Notes: generated by a model from the sequence alone, not told the origin. A stretch of 64,000 nucleotides of DNA from Deinococcus cellulosilyticus NBRC 106333 = KACC 11606 (GCF_007990775.1 NZ_BJXB01000029.1:4358-68357), one strand, 5' to 3'. Shown: positions 41,713-52,300, counted from the stretch's first letter. A program made the numbers and translations.

Positions 41713-44700
41713 CCCAGCTCACCCCCAGGCAACGCCTTGCCGTGACTGCTCCTGGCAATGTGGTGATCCAGGCCGGGGCAGGCTCTGGAAAAACCCACGT
41801 TCTGGCCGAGCGCATCATCCACCTGCTGGAACAGGGCCTCAAACCCAGGGAACTGTGCGCAGTGACCTTCACCGAAGCTGCAGCCCGTGAGCTGCGCAGC
41901 CGTGTGGAGGCCTACCTGGAACGCAAACTTCCCGAGAATGAAGCCTACTGGGGAGAGGTGCTGGATGACTTCCCGGAGGCACAGATCTCCACCATTCACA
42001 GCCTGTGTGGACGCATTGCCCGCGAACACCCGCTGGAAAGCGACGCCAGTTTCAACATGCAGGTGCTGGAAGAGGGGGCCTTTCAGAACTGGCTGGACAG
42101 TGTGTTCCCCGAGATTCTGCAGGTGCTGCACCCTGAAACCCACGCAGACCTGCCGTATTCCCTGCTCTCTGAAGCCCTGAGAACCCTGCTCGGTGATCCC
42201 CTCACCGCAGAACTGGCCCTGGGCAAGGTGGAAACCCTCTCTCCTGAAGAGCTGGAGCAGATGCAGCTTGCAAGGCTTCAGGCCCTCTGGGAAGAACATG
42301 TTGATGCCAGACTGCACCGACTGAAGATGCTCCAGACGGCAACTTGCAAGGACCTCTCAGATCCCCTGTATCCCACCTATACCCTGCTTCTGGAGGTGCT
42401 GGACGTGCAGGATGCGAAGGTTTTCAGTGAACGCTTCTTTGGCATGCCTTACTCAAAAAGTGCAGGTCGCGCACCCAACTGGACAGGCTCTGGAAAGGTG
42501 CTGGTGCATGACACCGTGGCCTGGCTCAGGGAAACCTTTGCTGCAGCCAGAATCCGTGAGGAGGAGCAGTGGCACCACCGTGCCCTCTTTCAGCTGAAAC
42601 AGGCCTACCGCAAAACCCTCAAGAAACGCTATGCCCTGTCGGTCAGGGACAACGTGATGGGCTTTGCCGACCTTGAGTACCACGCCCGGCAGGCCATGCA
42701 GCACACCCACGTGCAGGTGTACTACCAGGACCGCTGGAAGGTGCTGCTCATTGATGAATTTCAGGACACCAGCCCTGCCCAGTGGACCATTTTGCGCAAC
42801 CTGCTCTCAGAACGCACCCTCTACACGGTGGTCGGGGACGAAAAACAGTCGATCTACGGTTTTCGAGGGTCAGACGTGCGCCTGATCCAGCAGCTTTCAG
42901 ACCACACCCGTCAGGCAGGAAGCGTGGTGGACCTTGACACCAGTTTCCGCACCCACCACAGTCTGGTGGAGGTGGTCAATCGGGTGTTCGAGGTGCTGTT
43001 TGAAGGTCACAACCACCCGAGCAGCGTTGAGATGCGCCCCCTCAGGGCCGCCAGACAGCAGAAGCCCGAAACCGAACAGTGCAGTGTGGAAGTGCACGTG
43101 ATTGCCGGAGAACGGGTCGGGAACCTCAGAGACGCCGAAGGCCGTCTGATGGTCCTGCGCATCCAGGACCTGATCCGCAGCCGGTTTAAGGTGTACGACA
43201 GGAAAGCGCAGGTTCACAGGCCTGTGCGTTTTGAGGACATTGCTGTGCTGTACCGGGCCAAAACGAGTCTGGACACCTACCTCAGATCCTTCAAGAAAGC
43301 CGGAATTCCCCACGTGGTGGAATCGGGAATGGGCCTCTTTGACCGCCCAGAAGTGCAGGATCAAATCACCTTCCTGCGGTTTCTGGCCAGTCCGTTTGAT
43401 GACCTCTCCCTCGCTGCCCTGCTGAGAAGTCCGTGTTTCACGCTGAGTGACCCTGAGGTGTACAGGCTGACCCGCAACATGCAAGAGAGCCTGTGGCACA
43501 CCCTGCAGGCCGACCCTGCATCCCGGCACATCGTGCAGGTGCTGCAGGAAGTTCTGGCAGAACGCAAAGATGGCAGCCCTGTGGAAGTGCTGGAAATGCT
43601 GCACGAAAAAACCCGTTACCCCCTGGTGCTCTCCCAGCTCCCGGAGGCAGAGCGGCGGCTCCTGAATGTCTCGCGTTTCAAGGAGGTGCTGCGGGACCTT
43701 TACAGACAGGGCCACACCGACGTGTTCAGTGCCACCCAGGCCCTGCAGCACATGGCTGAAGCTGGCGTGGAGGTGCCTGAAGCCGTTCCCCCCTCCCTGA
43801 ATGCGGTGCGTTTCATGACCATCCACAAGTCCAAAGGGCTGGAATTCCCTGTGGTCATTCTGCTGGACAGCCTGCACGTCGGCACGAACTTCAAAGATCC
43901 GGTGCTGATCGACAGTGATCTTGGGGTGGCTCTCCGGCACCCGGACGACACCCTGGAGCTTCCCGAAGCCTACCTCAAACTGCACGAGGAGCAGATGAGG
44001 CGCAGCACCCTGGAAGAAATCCGGGTGAAGTACGTGGCTTTTACCCGCGCAGCGGACCTCCTGATCCTCGGGCTTCCCCTCACCCAGAAACAGGAACGGC
44101 CCTATTACCAGCTGATGAAGGCCCTCTCGGGCACCGACCACGAGGTGTACAGCTATGAGGCCCACCACATCCCCTCCCTGGACCCCATCGAACCCCTGAT
44201 TGCAGGTCCCTCCTCTTCAGAAGCAGGTTCTGGTGGTCCCCTGCCCTTCCTGCTGCCAGAAAGCCTTCCTGTCACGTCCGTGGGGGTCTACCTGAAATGC
44301 CCCAGGTCCTTTGAATACCAGTACCTGCGGGGCATCCTGGGAATCAACCTGCAATGGAAAAGCAGGGCTGAACAACCCCGCGTTCTCAGAGGAAAAAGCA
44401 TTGGTGGCCTGGTGCACACCGCACTGGAGCAGGACTGGACCAGCTTTGAGGCCATCCAGAACCACTTTGTGGGAGAGCACCCTGCGGTCATCCATGAGGT
44501 GTACCGTCTGGTGTCCAGCCTGCAAGACGAGGCGTTTCAGGAGCTCAAGAACCTGCCTTTCACCCGTGAGCAGGCCTACAGCATCCCTTACGCTGGCATG
44601 ACCTTTGAAGGGGTGATCGATGCCTTCACGGACGGCTGGATCATCGACTACAAAACCGATTCTTTCATGGACCCCGAGCACCACCTGCCTCAGCTCGCCC

Positions 44701-44957
44701 TGTACAGCCACCACCTGAAAATCCCAAAAGCCTCGCTGGTCTACCTCAGGCACAACACCCTGCACACCTTCGGGGCAGAGGAACTGGCGAGAGGGCTGCA
44801 GGACATTGACCGGATGCTTGCGAATTTGCGCTCTGGCAAACTGGACCCAACACCGAGTGCCTTCAGCTGCCGTTTCTGCCCGCACCAGAGCCACTGCCCG
44901 GATGCGGTGGGTCTGGAAGAGGATCTGGAAGCAGCATCCAGGGAGAAAAACCCATGA
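41709..44957 (+). CDS. AddA-like UvrD helicase-nuclease subunit
   Basis: 1082 residues from ATG 41709. The SF1A helicase is intact: AGAGSGKTHVLAERI (~residue 22), LIDEFQDTSPAQW, VGDEKQSIYGFRGSD, IHKSKGLEFPVVIL and VAFTRAADLLIL. The RecB-type nuclease domain at the C-terminus has VIDAFTDGWIIDYKTDS. Unusually for AddA, it also carries the cysteine pattern of an iron-sulfur nuclease (KCPRSFEY near 861 and CRFCPHQSHC near 1054). It forms a translationally coupled pair with the AddB-like gene. Deinococcus radiodurans is known for lacking RecBCD/AddAB, so in this setting it may be a defence enzyme. Confidence 0.9.
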   Translation: MTQLTPRQRLAVTAPGNVVIQAGAGSGKTHVLAERIIHLLEQGLKPRELCAVTFTEAAARELRSRVEAYLERKLPENEAYWGEVLDDFPEAQISTIHSLCGRIAREHPLESDASFNMQVLEEGAFQNWLDSVFPEILQVLHPETHADLPYSLLSEALRTLLGDPLTAELALGKVETLSPEELEQMQLARLQALWEEHVDARLHRLKMLQTATCKDLSDPLYPTYTLLLEVLDVQDAKVFSERFFGMPYSKSAGRAPNWTGSGKVLVHDTVAWLRETFAAARIREEEQWHHRALFQLKQAYRKTLKKRYALSVRDNVMGFADLEYHARQAMQHTHVQVYYQDRWKVLLIDEFQDTSPAQWTILRNLLSERTLYTVVGDEKQSIYGFRGSDVRLIQQLSDHTRQAGSVVDLDTSFRTHHSLVEVVNRVFEVLFEGHNHPSSVEMRPLRAARQQKPETEQCSVEVHVIAGERVGNLRDAEGRLMVLRIQDLIRSRFKVYDRKAQVHRPVRFEDIAVLYRAKTSLDTYLRSFKKAGIPHVVESGMGLFDRPEVQDQITFLRFLASPFDDLSLAALLRSPCFTLSDPEVYRLTRNMQESLWHTLQADPASRHIVQVLQEVLAERKDGSPVEVLEMLHEKTRYPLVLSQLPEAERRLLNVSRFKEVLRDLYRQGHTDVFSATQALQHMAEAGVEVPEAVPPSLNAVRFMTIHKSKGLEFPVVILLDSLHVGTNFKDPVLIDSDLGVALRHPDDTLELPEAYLKLHEEQMRRSTLEEIRVKYVAFTRAADLLILGLPLTQKQERPYYQLMKALSGTDHEVYSYEAHHIPSLDPIEPLIAGPSSSEAGSGGPLPFLLPESLPVTSVGVYLKCPRSFEYQYLRGILGINLQWKSRAEQPRVLRGKSIGGLVHTALEQDWTSFEAIQNHFVGEHPAVIHEVYRLVSSLQDEAFQELKNLPFTREQAYSIPYAGMTFEGVIDAFTDGWIIDYKTDSFMDPEHHLPQLALYSHHLKIPKASLVYLRHNTLHTFGAEELARGLQDIDRMLANLRSGKLDPTPSAFSCRFCPHQSHCPDAVGLEEDLEAASREKNP

Positions 44958-45364
44958 ACCTGCCCATGCTGGAAATTCGTTTTGATGCTGTAGCAGATAC
45001 CCTGTACGTGAAGCTTCGTCGACTGAAGGTGTACTCCACCTTTCAACACGGCTCCCATGTGGTCAATGTGGCCAGAAACCGCAAAGTGGTGGACATCGAA
45101 ATCCTGCATTTCCAGGCCCACCTGCAAAGACACGGGAAAATCACCATCCCACCCCGGTTTCTCACAGATGGGCCTGTCGTCCCCATGGACCCTGCAAAAA
45201 AAGCCCGATTGCGCAAAGCCATTGTGGAAAGTTCTGGCATTATAAATGACGAAGAAGCTGAAGAATGGCTTGCCCTGATCAGCCAGTGGAGAGGCAGGCC
45301 CTTCACCGCACCAAATGGCAATCCTGGCGAAACAGACCATGAAAACGATCCACCAGTGGAGTGA
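44954..45364 (+). CDS. DUF2283-like small protein
   Basis: 136 residues, overlapping the AddA-like stop by ATGA. The first ~55 residues match the DUF2283 pattern: a D-A-x-x-D-x-L-Y-V-K-L strand (FDAVADTLYVKL), then HVVNVARNRKVVDIEILHF. The C-terminal half is unrelated and helical. The function of DUF2283 is unknown. It is at the end of the AddBA-like operon and overlaps the next small gene. Confidence 0.7.
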   Translation: MNLPMLEIRFDAVADTLYVKLRRLKVYSTFQHGSHVVNVARNRKVVDIEILHFQAHLQRHGKITIPPRFLTDGPVVPMDPAKKARLRKAIVESSGIINDEEAEEWLALISQWRGRPFTAPNGNPGETDHENDPPVE

Positions 45365-45521
45365 AATTCCAGATTTTGAGACTCCAGAAGAGGAGGCAAC
45401 CTTCTGGGACACCCACTCCCTCTCCCCTCAACTCTGGAATCAGGTTCGCCCTGGGGACCCAGAACTGGATGAATTTCTCAGCGAAATCCAAAGCATCACT
45501 GTTGTGGGTGCTGAAGAATAA
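45339..45521 (+). CDS. Small CopG/BrnA-like antitoxin-type protein
   Basis: 60 residues from ATG 45339 (ATG 45315 would add eight residues). The stretch IPDFETPEEEATFWDTHSL resembles the N-terminus of the CopG-type antitoxins found in type II pairs (IPxFxxxxEEAxFWDTH). No separate toxin gene adjoins it; the upstream DUF2283-like protein is the only candidate partner. It overlaps that gene by 26 bp. Confidence 0.6.
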   Translation: MKTIHQWSEIPDFETPEEEATFWDTHSLSPQLWNQVRPGDPELDEFLSEIQSITVVGAEE

Positions 45522-45526
45522 ACCTC

Positions 45527-46783
45527 ATGCCAAAAACCCGCCGGGCTTGCAGCCCTTGTATCTTGACCAACAAGAGGAGAACAGCAATCTTGATCAGACT
45601 GTGGATGTGTTTGCTGATGGCCTGTGGTGTCATCGCCCATGCTGAGGTGCTCAGTTTGCTTCCTGACACCCGTCCCCTGGCAGAAACCAGTGAGTACAAA
45701 TCCGTGTATCAGCTGGGGCACCCCAAAGGCCTCGTGCGGTTAAAAGACATGGGGGACACCCTGATGGTGTCAAAATTCCTGCCCTCCACTGGACACTTTT
45801 CAACTCCTGCGCAGGTCTCCGGGAAACTCTACAGGGCCTACCCAACAGCACTGGTGCTGGAACGTGAAGGAGAGGGGGTGCTCCTTGACCCCTGGGACCT
45901 CAGCATTCTGGGATCACTCAAAACCACAGAACAAGAAACGCTGTGGGCAGAAGAAAAGGCAGGGTGGGTGGTGGTGTGGACAGAGCAGAAAGCGCTGGTG
46001 CTGGATGACCACCAGCGACTGTTGCCCGTGAAACTGCAAAGCTGTGGCCGCTGCTCTTTTTCCTTTTTGCAGGACCAGAAACACACCCTTCTGGTCCGTG
46101 GGTACACCGAGGTGAGTTCTGGTGCAGTGCAACACATCGATGAGCAATCTTACCTGCTGATCAACCCTGTGAATGGACAGCAGGTGCATGTCCCCAACCG
46201 TCCGGTGGCGTGGGTGGACAACCTGCTCTTCATGGAGGTGGTGCCTTCTCACAATGTGGGGGACCTGCAGTTCGAACTGACCAGTGTGGACACCGGGTTT
46301 GCTCCAGAAGTGTTTGGCAAGCCAGCACGCAAACTGCCTCGCCCAGAAGACTGGTTCGTGGTCTATCCATCGGACGATGGACAGATGCAGGTGGCTGCAG
46401 TGGCTTTCTTTCAAGAGCACTGGGCCCTTTTCCAGGGGCAGACAGGTCCGCTGTATGGCACCCATCAGGATTTGACCCACCAGCAAGCCCTGCCCCTTCC
46501 CACGCCTGACCAGCTGGTGAAAACCCTCCCAGAAGCCGCTGTCTTGCAGGAGGTGTACCATCAGGCCGGACTGCTCAGCTTTGTGCAGTGCCCCTCGTCT
46601 GTGGTGGTGTTCGATGCCCTGTGGAAAACCCTTACGGTGTACCCTGAAAACAGCAAGAGAAGGGGATACGTCCTCTCTGATGAACCTTTGCTGGGCCAGC
46701 TGCGTTACCTGGATGCCTGCAGTGGGAATCCAAAGACCCTGTACCTCAGTTCAGATCTGGGGGTCCTGCGTCTGCTCCTCTAA
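45527..46783 (+). CDS. Secreted protein of unknown function
   Basis: 418 residues with a long basic N-terminus and a hydrophobic stretch (ILIRLWMCLLMACGVIAHAEV) that fits a signal peptide cleaved after AHA near residue 39. The mature part is rich in short beta strands, with recurring hydrophobic-Leu-Asp or Trp patterns, as in beta-propeller or repeat proteins. No catalytic motif is evident. It begins five bases after the preceding gene but differs in character from the defence proteins, so it may be a bystander. Confidence 0.65.
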   Translation: MPKTRRACSPCILTNKRRTAILIRLWMCLLMACGVIAHAEVLSLLPDTRPLAETSEYKSVYQLGHPKGLVRLKDMGDTLMVSKFLPSTGHFSTPAQVSGKLYRAYPTALVLEREGEGVLLDPWDLSILGSLKTTEQETLWAEEKAGWVVVWTEQKALVLDDHQRLLPVKLQSCGRCSFSFLQDQKHTLLVRGYTEVSSGAVQHIDEQSYLLINPVNGQQVHVPNRPVAWVDNLLFMEVVPSHNVGDLQFELTSVDTGFAPEVFGKPARKLPRPEDWFVVYPSDDGQMQVAAVAFFQEHWALFQGQTGPLYGTHQDLTHQQALPLPTPDQLVKTLPEAAVLQEVYHQAGLLSFVQCPSSVVVFDALWKTLTVYPENSKRRGYVLSDEPLLGQLRYLDACSGNPKTLYLSSDLGVLRLLL

Positions 46784-46954
46784 GAAATAAACGATTTAAA
46801 GGACAGATCAGTTTCTAGAAACATAAATGCTCCTGTGGCTTTTCGGAGCTTTCATGAACGATCTGAAGTGTCCGTCCCAGCACTGGCCCCTGGCTCTGAC
46901 AGAGCCTACTGGAACGCAAGACTCTTGTGCTTCCCATCCTGATACCATCAAGTC
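46784..46954. other. Intergenic region before HNH gene
   Basis: 171 bp without a gene. A -10-like TACCAT lies six bases before the ATG at 46955, but there is no properly spaced -35. A leaderless start is possible. Confidence 0.3.
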
Positions 46955-48097
46955 ATGAACGCCCGCCGCACCCTGGCTTTCCTGCTCAGGCAGGAGACCA
47001 AGACCAACACCTACAAATTTGCCCTGGTGCGGGCGCTGAACGATCTTGCCCTCGGGTACTGTGCCCTCAGGGTCCCAGAGCCTTACATTGCCATTCCCCT
47101 CAGGAAAATTGCTGAACTGTGGCTGTCGTATTACTGGGCGTTCTGTGACCCACAGAAACCTGTTTTGCAGGGACCTGTGACCGTGCGCGATGGCGTGGTC
47201 AGGCAGGACATCTCTTTTCGCAGGTCACTGACGGACCTCAGGCATCTGGTGGAAAGCCATGGACTTCTGGGATCTGACCCGGCGGGAGGGTATCTGGTGC
47301 ACCAGATGGTGCAGGTGGACGCCAGGCACACGGTTCCACGTCTTGCCCTCCTCTACCAGCAGGTTCTGAAGGACCTCATGGTGGCTGTCAAAAAGCCCAT
47401 CGAATATTCTGGCGTGGGCGAGTCCCATTCGCTGTTCCTGAAGCCTGAGAAACTCAGGGGCCTCCAGCAGGTCACCCCATTCCCTGAAAGCCATCCCACG
47501 GACACCTGTGTTCCAGTGCCAGCAGAAATCTGGAGCGAGTTGCAGGAGAATTCCATCCTGATTGGAGCCCTCACCCTGCAGGAATGGGCAAAATTTGTGG
47601 GAGAAATGCGGCAGGAACCCTGCACCACCGGAGATGCGTTCAACCTGCTGATGGTGACCCCAAGTGAAAGAACCAGCCTGTCTTACGAACGCAACCAGTT
47701 GAGGGTGCTGATGCTGGAAGGTCTGCTGGACCGCTGCCCCTGGTCCAGAAAACCTCTCAAACCCGATGATTTCGACGTGGATCACCTGATTCCCATGTCC
47801 ATCTTGCCGATCAATGAGTGGTGGAACCTGCTGCCCGCAGACCCTCATTTCAACCGTCACGTGAAGCGGGACCGCATGGTGAACGTGCAGGATCAAGAAG
47901 TTGTCCAACGGCGGTTACAACACCTCTTTGAAGCGTACTGGGAAGGGGAAAACGTAAGCCGCCAGGTGGAACAAGATGCATTGAAACGCTTCGGGCTCAC
48001 CCGCTGGGACACAGGCAGACTTGCCGCAGAAGTCACCCACATGAGTTTGCAGGTGGCGGACTTCCGGCAGGCAGAGCGCTTCAGGGTGCTGGTTTAG
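46955..48097 (+). CDS. HNH endonuclease domain protein
   Basis: 380 residues. The first ~220 residues are helical, with no recognised domain. Around 250-300 is an HNH core: LRVLMLEGLLDRCPWSRKPL, then DFDVDHLIPMSILP and WNLLPADPHFNRHVK, giving His, Asn and His in order. HNH proteins of this size in defence islands are often restriction-type effectors. It ends convergently against the cysteine desulfurase of the Ssp operon, 88 bp away. No partner gene is evident. Confidence 0.83.
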   Translation: MNARRTLAFLLRQETKTNTYKFALVRALNDLALGYCALRVPEPYIAIPLRKIAELWLSYYWAFCDPQKPVLQGPVTVRDGVVRQDISFRRSLTDLRHLVESHGLLGSDPAGGYLVHQMVQVDARHTVPRLALLYQQVLKDLMVAVKKPIEYSGVGESHSLFLKPEKLRGLQQVTPFPESHPTDTCVPVPAEIWSELQENSILIGALTLQEWAKFVGEMRQEPCTTGDAFNLLMVTPSERTSLSYERNQLRVLMLEGLLDRCPWSRKPLKPDDFDVDHLIPMSILPINEWWNLLPADPHFNRHVKRDRMVNVQDQEVVQRRLQHLFEAYWEGENVSRQVEQDALKRFGLTRWDTGRLAAEVTHMSLQVADFRQAERFRVLV

Positions 48098-48137
48098 CGG
48101 TCAGCTTTCAGCCTTCAGCTGAAAACGTTGTCTGGGA

Positions 48138-48166
48138 AGTTCACAGTTTACGGTGGACAGTTACAG
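48138..48166. repeat. Dispersed intergenic repeat, copy 2 (inverted)
   Basis: AGTTCACAGTTTACGGTGGA and the bases following it are the reverse complement of the CTGTAAACTGT...-type repeat found between pglZ and brxL. It marks the convergent junction of the plus-strand island and the Ssp operon. Confidence 0.65.
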
Positions 48167-48185
48167 CGAGCCAGAACAGGTGATC

Positions 48186-49328
48186 TCAAAGAAGGGCTGA
48201 GCGGCCCAGCACCTCCATTTTCAGGGTTTCCACAAACCCCTCCACCTCCTGAAATGAAGTGCTGCGGCCCAGCGAGATCCTCAGTGCCCGATAAGCCTCC
48301 TGCACCGTGTACCCCAGCGCCTGAATCACGTAAGAAGGCTCCAGTGCGCCGGTTCGACAGGCAGACCCATTACTGAGCGCATAATTTGCGAGGTGGGCAA
48401 TCAGAACTTCGCTGTCCAGATCTGGCAACATGAGGTTCACAACACCGGGAAGCGAGTGAGCGGGATCACCATTGATTTTCAAGCCGAGTCCATGCATTTG
48501 AAAAAGCAGGTGAGACCTCAGGTTTGCAAGATGGGTGCGGATCTCTTCCCCTTCCAGACGGGTGATTTCTGCTGCCTTGCCCAGACCCACCACCCCGGGC
48601 ACGTTGGTGGTTCCTGAGCGCAGGTTCCATTCCTGCCCTCCACCGTAAATCAGGGGCTCGATGGGGATGCCGGCAGCCCCTCCCCGGATGAACAGGGCTC
48701 CCACGCCTTTCGGTCCATACAGCTTGTGCCCGCTGAGTGAAAGCAAATCCACATCCCAGTCGATCACGTCCAGCGGAAGTTGTCCCACATACTGCGTGGC
48801 GTCGGTGTGCATGTAGGCCCCAGATTCGTGGGCAAGTTCTGCGATGGCAGGAATGTCCTGTAAAGTCCCGATTTCGTTGTTGGCGGCCTGCACACTGACC
48901 ATCAAAACTTCGTCTGAAAGGTTGGCCCTGAGAACTTCGAGGTCCAGGCGGCCTGTGCGGGTGACGGGCAGGGGGATCAGCTCAAAGCCTTCACGGGCCA
49001 GAGGGGCAGCAAGGTTCAGAATGGCCTTGTGCTCGATGGTGGTGGTGAGGATCTTGCGGCGCTTCCCAGTGTGTTTTCTCGCCACCCCCAGCAGGGCCAG
49101 GTTGTTGCTCTCGCTGGCCCCACTGGTGAAGATGATTTCGCTGGCAAAGGCCCCGAGCAGTTCAGCCACCTGCTCACGGGCCGTTTCCACTGCTTTTTTG
49201 GCCTGCCTGCCTGCCATGTGCAGGGTGCTGGAAGGATTGGCGTACTGCTCCGTGAAAAAGGGCAGCATCCTCTCCACCACCCTTTGATCACAGGGGGTGG
49301 AGGCACTGAAATCCAGGTAAACCGTCAC
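48186..49328 (-). CDS. sspA: Cysteine desulfurase SspA (IscS/DndA-like)
   Basis: 380 residues from a GTG that overlaps the upstream stop (GTGA), with GAGGAGG five bases before it. It is a fold-type-I PLP enzyme: SGASESNNLAL, AANNEIGTLQDI, the Schiff-base lysine in SLSGHKLYGPKG and the catalytic cysteine in SNGSACRTG. It takes sulfur from L-cysteine as persulfide and passes it to the SspD step of DNA phosphorothioation. In many ssp loci the sspA gene lies apart; here it is the last gene of the cassette. Its position is what separates it from housekeeping IscS. Confidence 0.92.
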   Translation of the reverse strand: MTVYLDFSASTPCDQRVVERMLPFFTEQYANPSSTLHMAGRQAKKAVETAREQVAELLGAFASEIIFTSGASESNNLALLGVARKHTGKRRKILTTTIEHKAILNLAAPLAREGFELIPLPVTRTGRLDLEVLRANLSDEVLMVSVQAANNEIGTLQDIPAIAELAHESGAYMHTDATQYVGQLPLDVIDWDVDLLSLSGHKLYGPKGVGALFIRGGAAGIPIEPLIYGGGQEWNLRSGTTNVPGVVGLGKAAEITRLEGEEIRTHLANLRSHLLFQMHGLGLKINGDPAHSLPGVVNLMLPDLDSEVLIAHLANYALSNGSACRTGALEPSYVIQALGYTVQEAYRALRISLGRSTSFQEVEGFVETLKMEVLGRSALL

Positions 49329-52300
49329 AGGTCCCTCCTCATCGGGGACAGGAAGTCTTCCAGTTCTTCAGATGACATCAAGGGGGCCTGCAATCTGGTC
49401 ACCTTGCCCGAAGCCTCCAGGTACAGCATGTCCCCATGGCCGACCAGGTTTTCTGCTCCGGGCTGGTCCAGAATCACCCGGGAGTCGATGCTGGTGGTGA
49501 CTTTCAGGGCGACCCGGGTGGGCAGGTTCGCTTTGAGGACGCCCGTCACCACATCGGTGCTGGGCCGCTGGGTGGCCAGAATCAGGTGCAGCCCCAGTGC
49601 GCGACCCACCTGGGCGAGGCTCATCAGGTCCTGCTCGAAAGCCTTGCGTTCTTTGTCGGGAATGACGGTCAGCAGCTGTGCGTACTCGTCGATCACTGCA
49701 ACGACCATTGGGAGGGCCTCTTCTGGGAAACGACGGTTGAATTCCTGAATGTTGAAGACCCTGGCCTTCCCGATGATGTCCTGTCTGCGGGGCATTTCCT
49801 CATGGATCAGGGCAAGGAGTCTTTCCTGGGCGACCCGGGCATCGAGCAGGACCTTGCCCTCGTTCATCAGATGGGGCAGCCCTCCGAACATCGCAAAGTC
49901 GGTGCGTTTGGGGTCCACGATCATCAGTTGCAGCTGCTCGGGGGTGTGTTTGGCGGTCAGGCACACAAGCAGGTTGCGCAGAAAGACCGATTTCCCTGAT
50001 CCGGTCACACCGGCAACCAGCAGGTGCGGGAAGGTGGCAAGGTCTGCAGTGACCATCTGCCCATCGGGTTTCTGTCCAAGGACCACCGGGAGGGTCCCAG
50101 GCTGACCTGAGGGCAAAGTTTCCAGCAAAGGCAAAAACGGAATGGTTTCTTTTTCTGCTCTGGGAATGTCGATCCCAATGAAGTGCGTTGAGGGCACATT
50201 GTCGATGAAGGGGATGGAAGGCAGGGCCATTTCCCGCTGCAGGTTCACCGCCTGCTTCTGCAATTTGGCAAGGTCCTCTCCAGGGCGTAGGCGCACCTTG
50301 AAGCGCACGATGGCCGCGCCCACATCCGCCTCTTTGGGGTTCACCGGGAACACCCCGAGGTTGTAGTCCCTTAAGAGGCGTTGCAGTTTGCGGGCCTGTT
50401 CTTCCAGCCACACCTGCAGGCGTTCCTGGGCAGGGTTCGGGGTGTCCTGCACCTCCTCCATTTTCACGACTTCAGGGGGAGGCATCACCATCACGGTGGT
50501 TTCACTGGCCCTGAAAGGTGCAGATGGCGTAGAGACAGCCTCATGAACTGCAACTGGAATGGGGAGGGGGTCAGGTTCCCAGGCAGACTCTTCGACAGGT
50601 TCAGGCTCCACCTCGGGGGTCCGCTCCAGCCTTTCCCACAAATGCTCTTCAATGTCGATGTTCCGGGTGGCGGCCATCTCACGCAGGGCTTCCCGGAGGG
50701 CCGTTCGGCTGTAATGGCGGGCTGTGAAGGTCACCCCGAGGGTGCTGGCCAGTTGTGTCTCGAAGTCCTGTTTCGAGGTCTTGAATTCTGCAAGTTTTGG
50801 GTTTCCAGGTCCGTTGTGGCAGAAAATCCAGGTCTGTCCCTGCACTGAGAGTTCAAAGCGTCCGGTCCTCAGGGCCTCGCGGAAGTCCTCCCACAGGGAG
50901 AGTTCCCTGCCGGTGATTTCCATGTTGCCAGCGAGGGCCTGGTAAAGCTGGTTGTACCAGTACGCGTGATCCAGATGGACTTTCTGGGGCCGGAAGATCT
51001 GCAGGATGCGCTCAGTCCCACGGGCCACCTGCACCTCGGCGTCCCTGGCCTCCCGGTCAAAGTGGTCGGTGCTCACGCATTTGGTTTCCACCACCCGCAT
51101 GGACAGTTTCACCTGTCTGTCCACAGTCTGGTGGAGCCGCACATGCAGCAGATCAGGCATCTTGTCCCTGAACCAGTGCCTGAAGTCATCAAGGTACAGC
51201 CAGGTGTCGAGATGGATCTCCTCTGCGAGGCCGGCAAGCTCCTGTTCGATGCGGAATCGAGCGGTCACCAGTCCAATGATCTCGTTGAGGTACGCACCAG
51301 GGCCTGCAGCACGCAGCACGATGTCTCCGGACACATTGCGGGCATAATCCACCATCGCTTCTGCAAGCTGGGTGAGGGTCCCTCTCTCGAAGCCAGAGAG
51401 CAACTGGTGCCCGAGGTTGCTCCCAAGCCTGCGGACCACCACGTCCCTGACCTGTCTGGAAGATGAAACGGTCATCTTGTGCTGTTTCAGTGGACCGAGG
51501 CCCAGCGAGTACCGGATCACCTGCACGGCCTGCGGGAAACCCCGTTCCAGCAGGTAGCGGTCCACAGTGGTGTCATAACACACCACCCAGTTGAAGTGCT
51601 CATGGAGCTGTTTCAGTTCAGTTTCCCAGTTTTCCAGGGTGATGCGCAGCTGGAAATCCATGCCCTCTCCCCAGAGTTTGCCGCCCTTGCGGTGGACCAG
51701 ATGCTGCATGCGGTAGAAATCCAGCAACAAAGCTGTTTTCCAGCGGGGGGTGAGCTGCACCTGCCGGTCCAGCTCGTCCCGGTTCACAGGCAGGGGCTGA
51801 CTGGCAAACTGGGGGGCGTATCCAGAGAGGGCCAGGATTTCAGTGTCCTGGTCCTGAAGGTCTTCCACCTTCTGGCCTTTTTCGGAGAGCACATCGGCCA
51901 GGATGGCCAGATCGGTTTCGGTCAGGCCCTGCACGAGGTCCAGGAGAGGCCCTTGCACCACCCGCAGGTTCACTGCCGGGAAATAGCTGCCAGAGAGGGG
52001 AACCGTCTCCTCATCGTGTTCTGCGATCCACTCGTTCACCGCCTGATGGAGCCTCACCCCGTTGTCCAGGGTGTGCACGGTCAGGTTGAATTTCAGGTTC
52101 CATTTGCGTTTTTCGGAGAGCTTCAGGAGCTCATCTGCCAGCACTCCGGGCAGGGCCGCATTGCTGCACTGCAAGAGGTAGATGTCCACCCCATCTCGCA
52201 CAAAGGGGTAGGTTTCCAGGTAATCCTCGATCACCTTGATCAGGGAACGGGTCGCCATCATCGCATCCACACGGGTGTCCGAGCGCCGGGAAAGCCTCTC

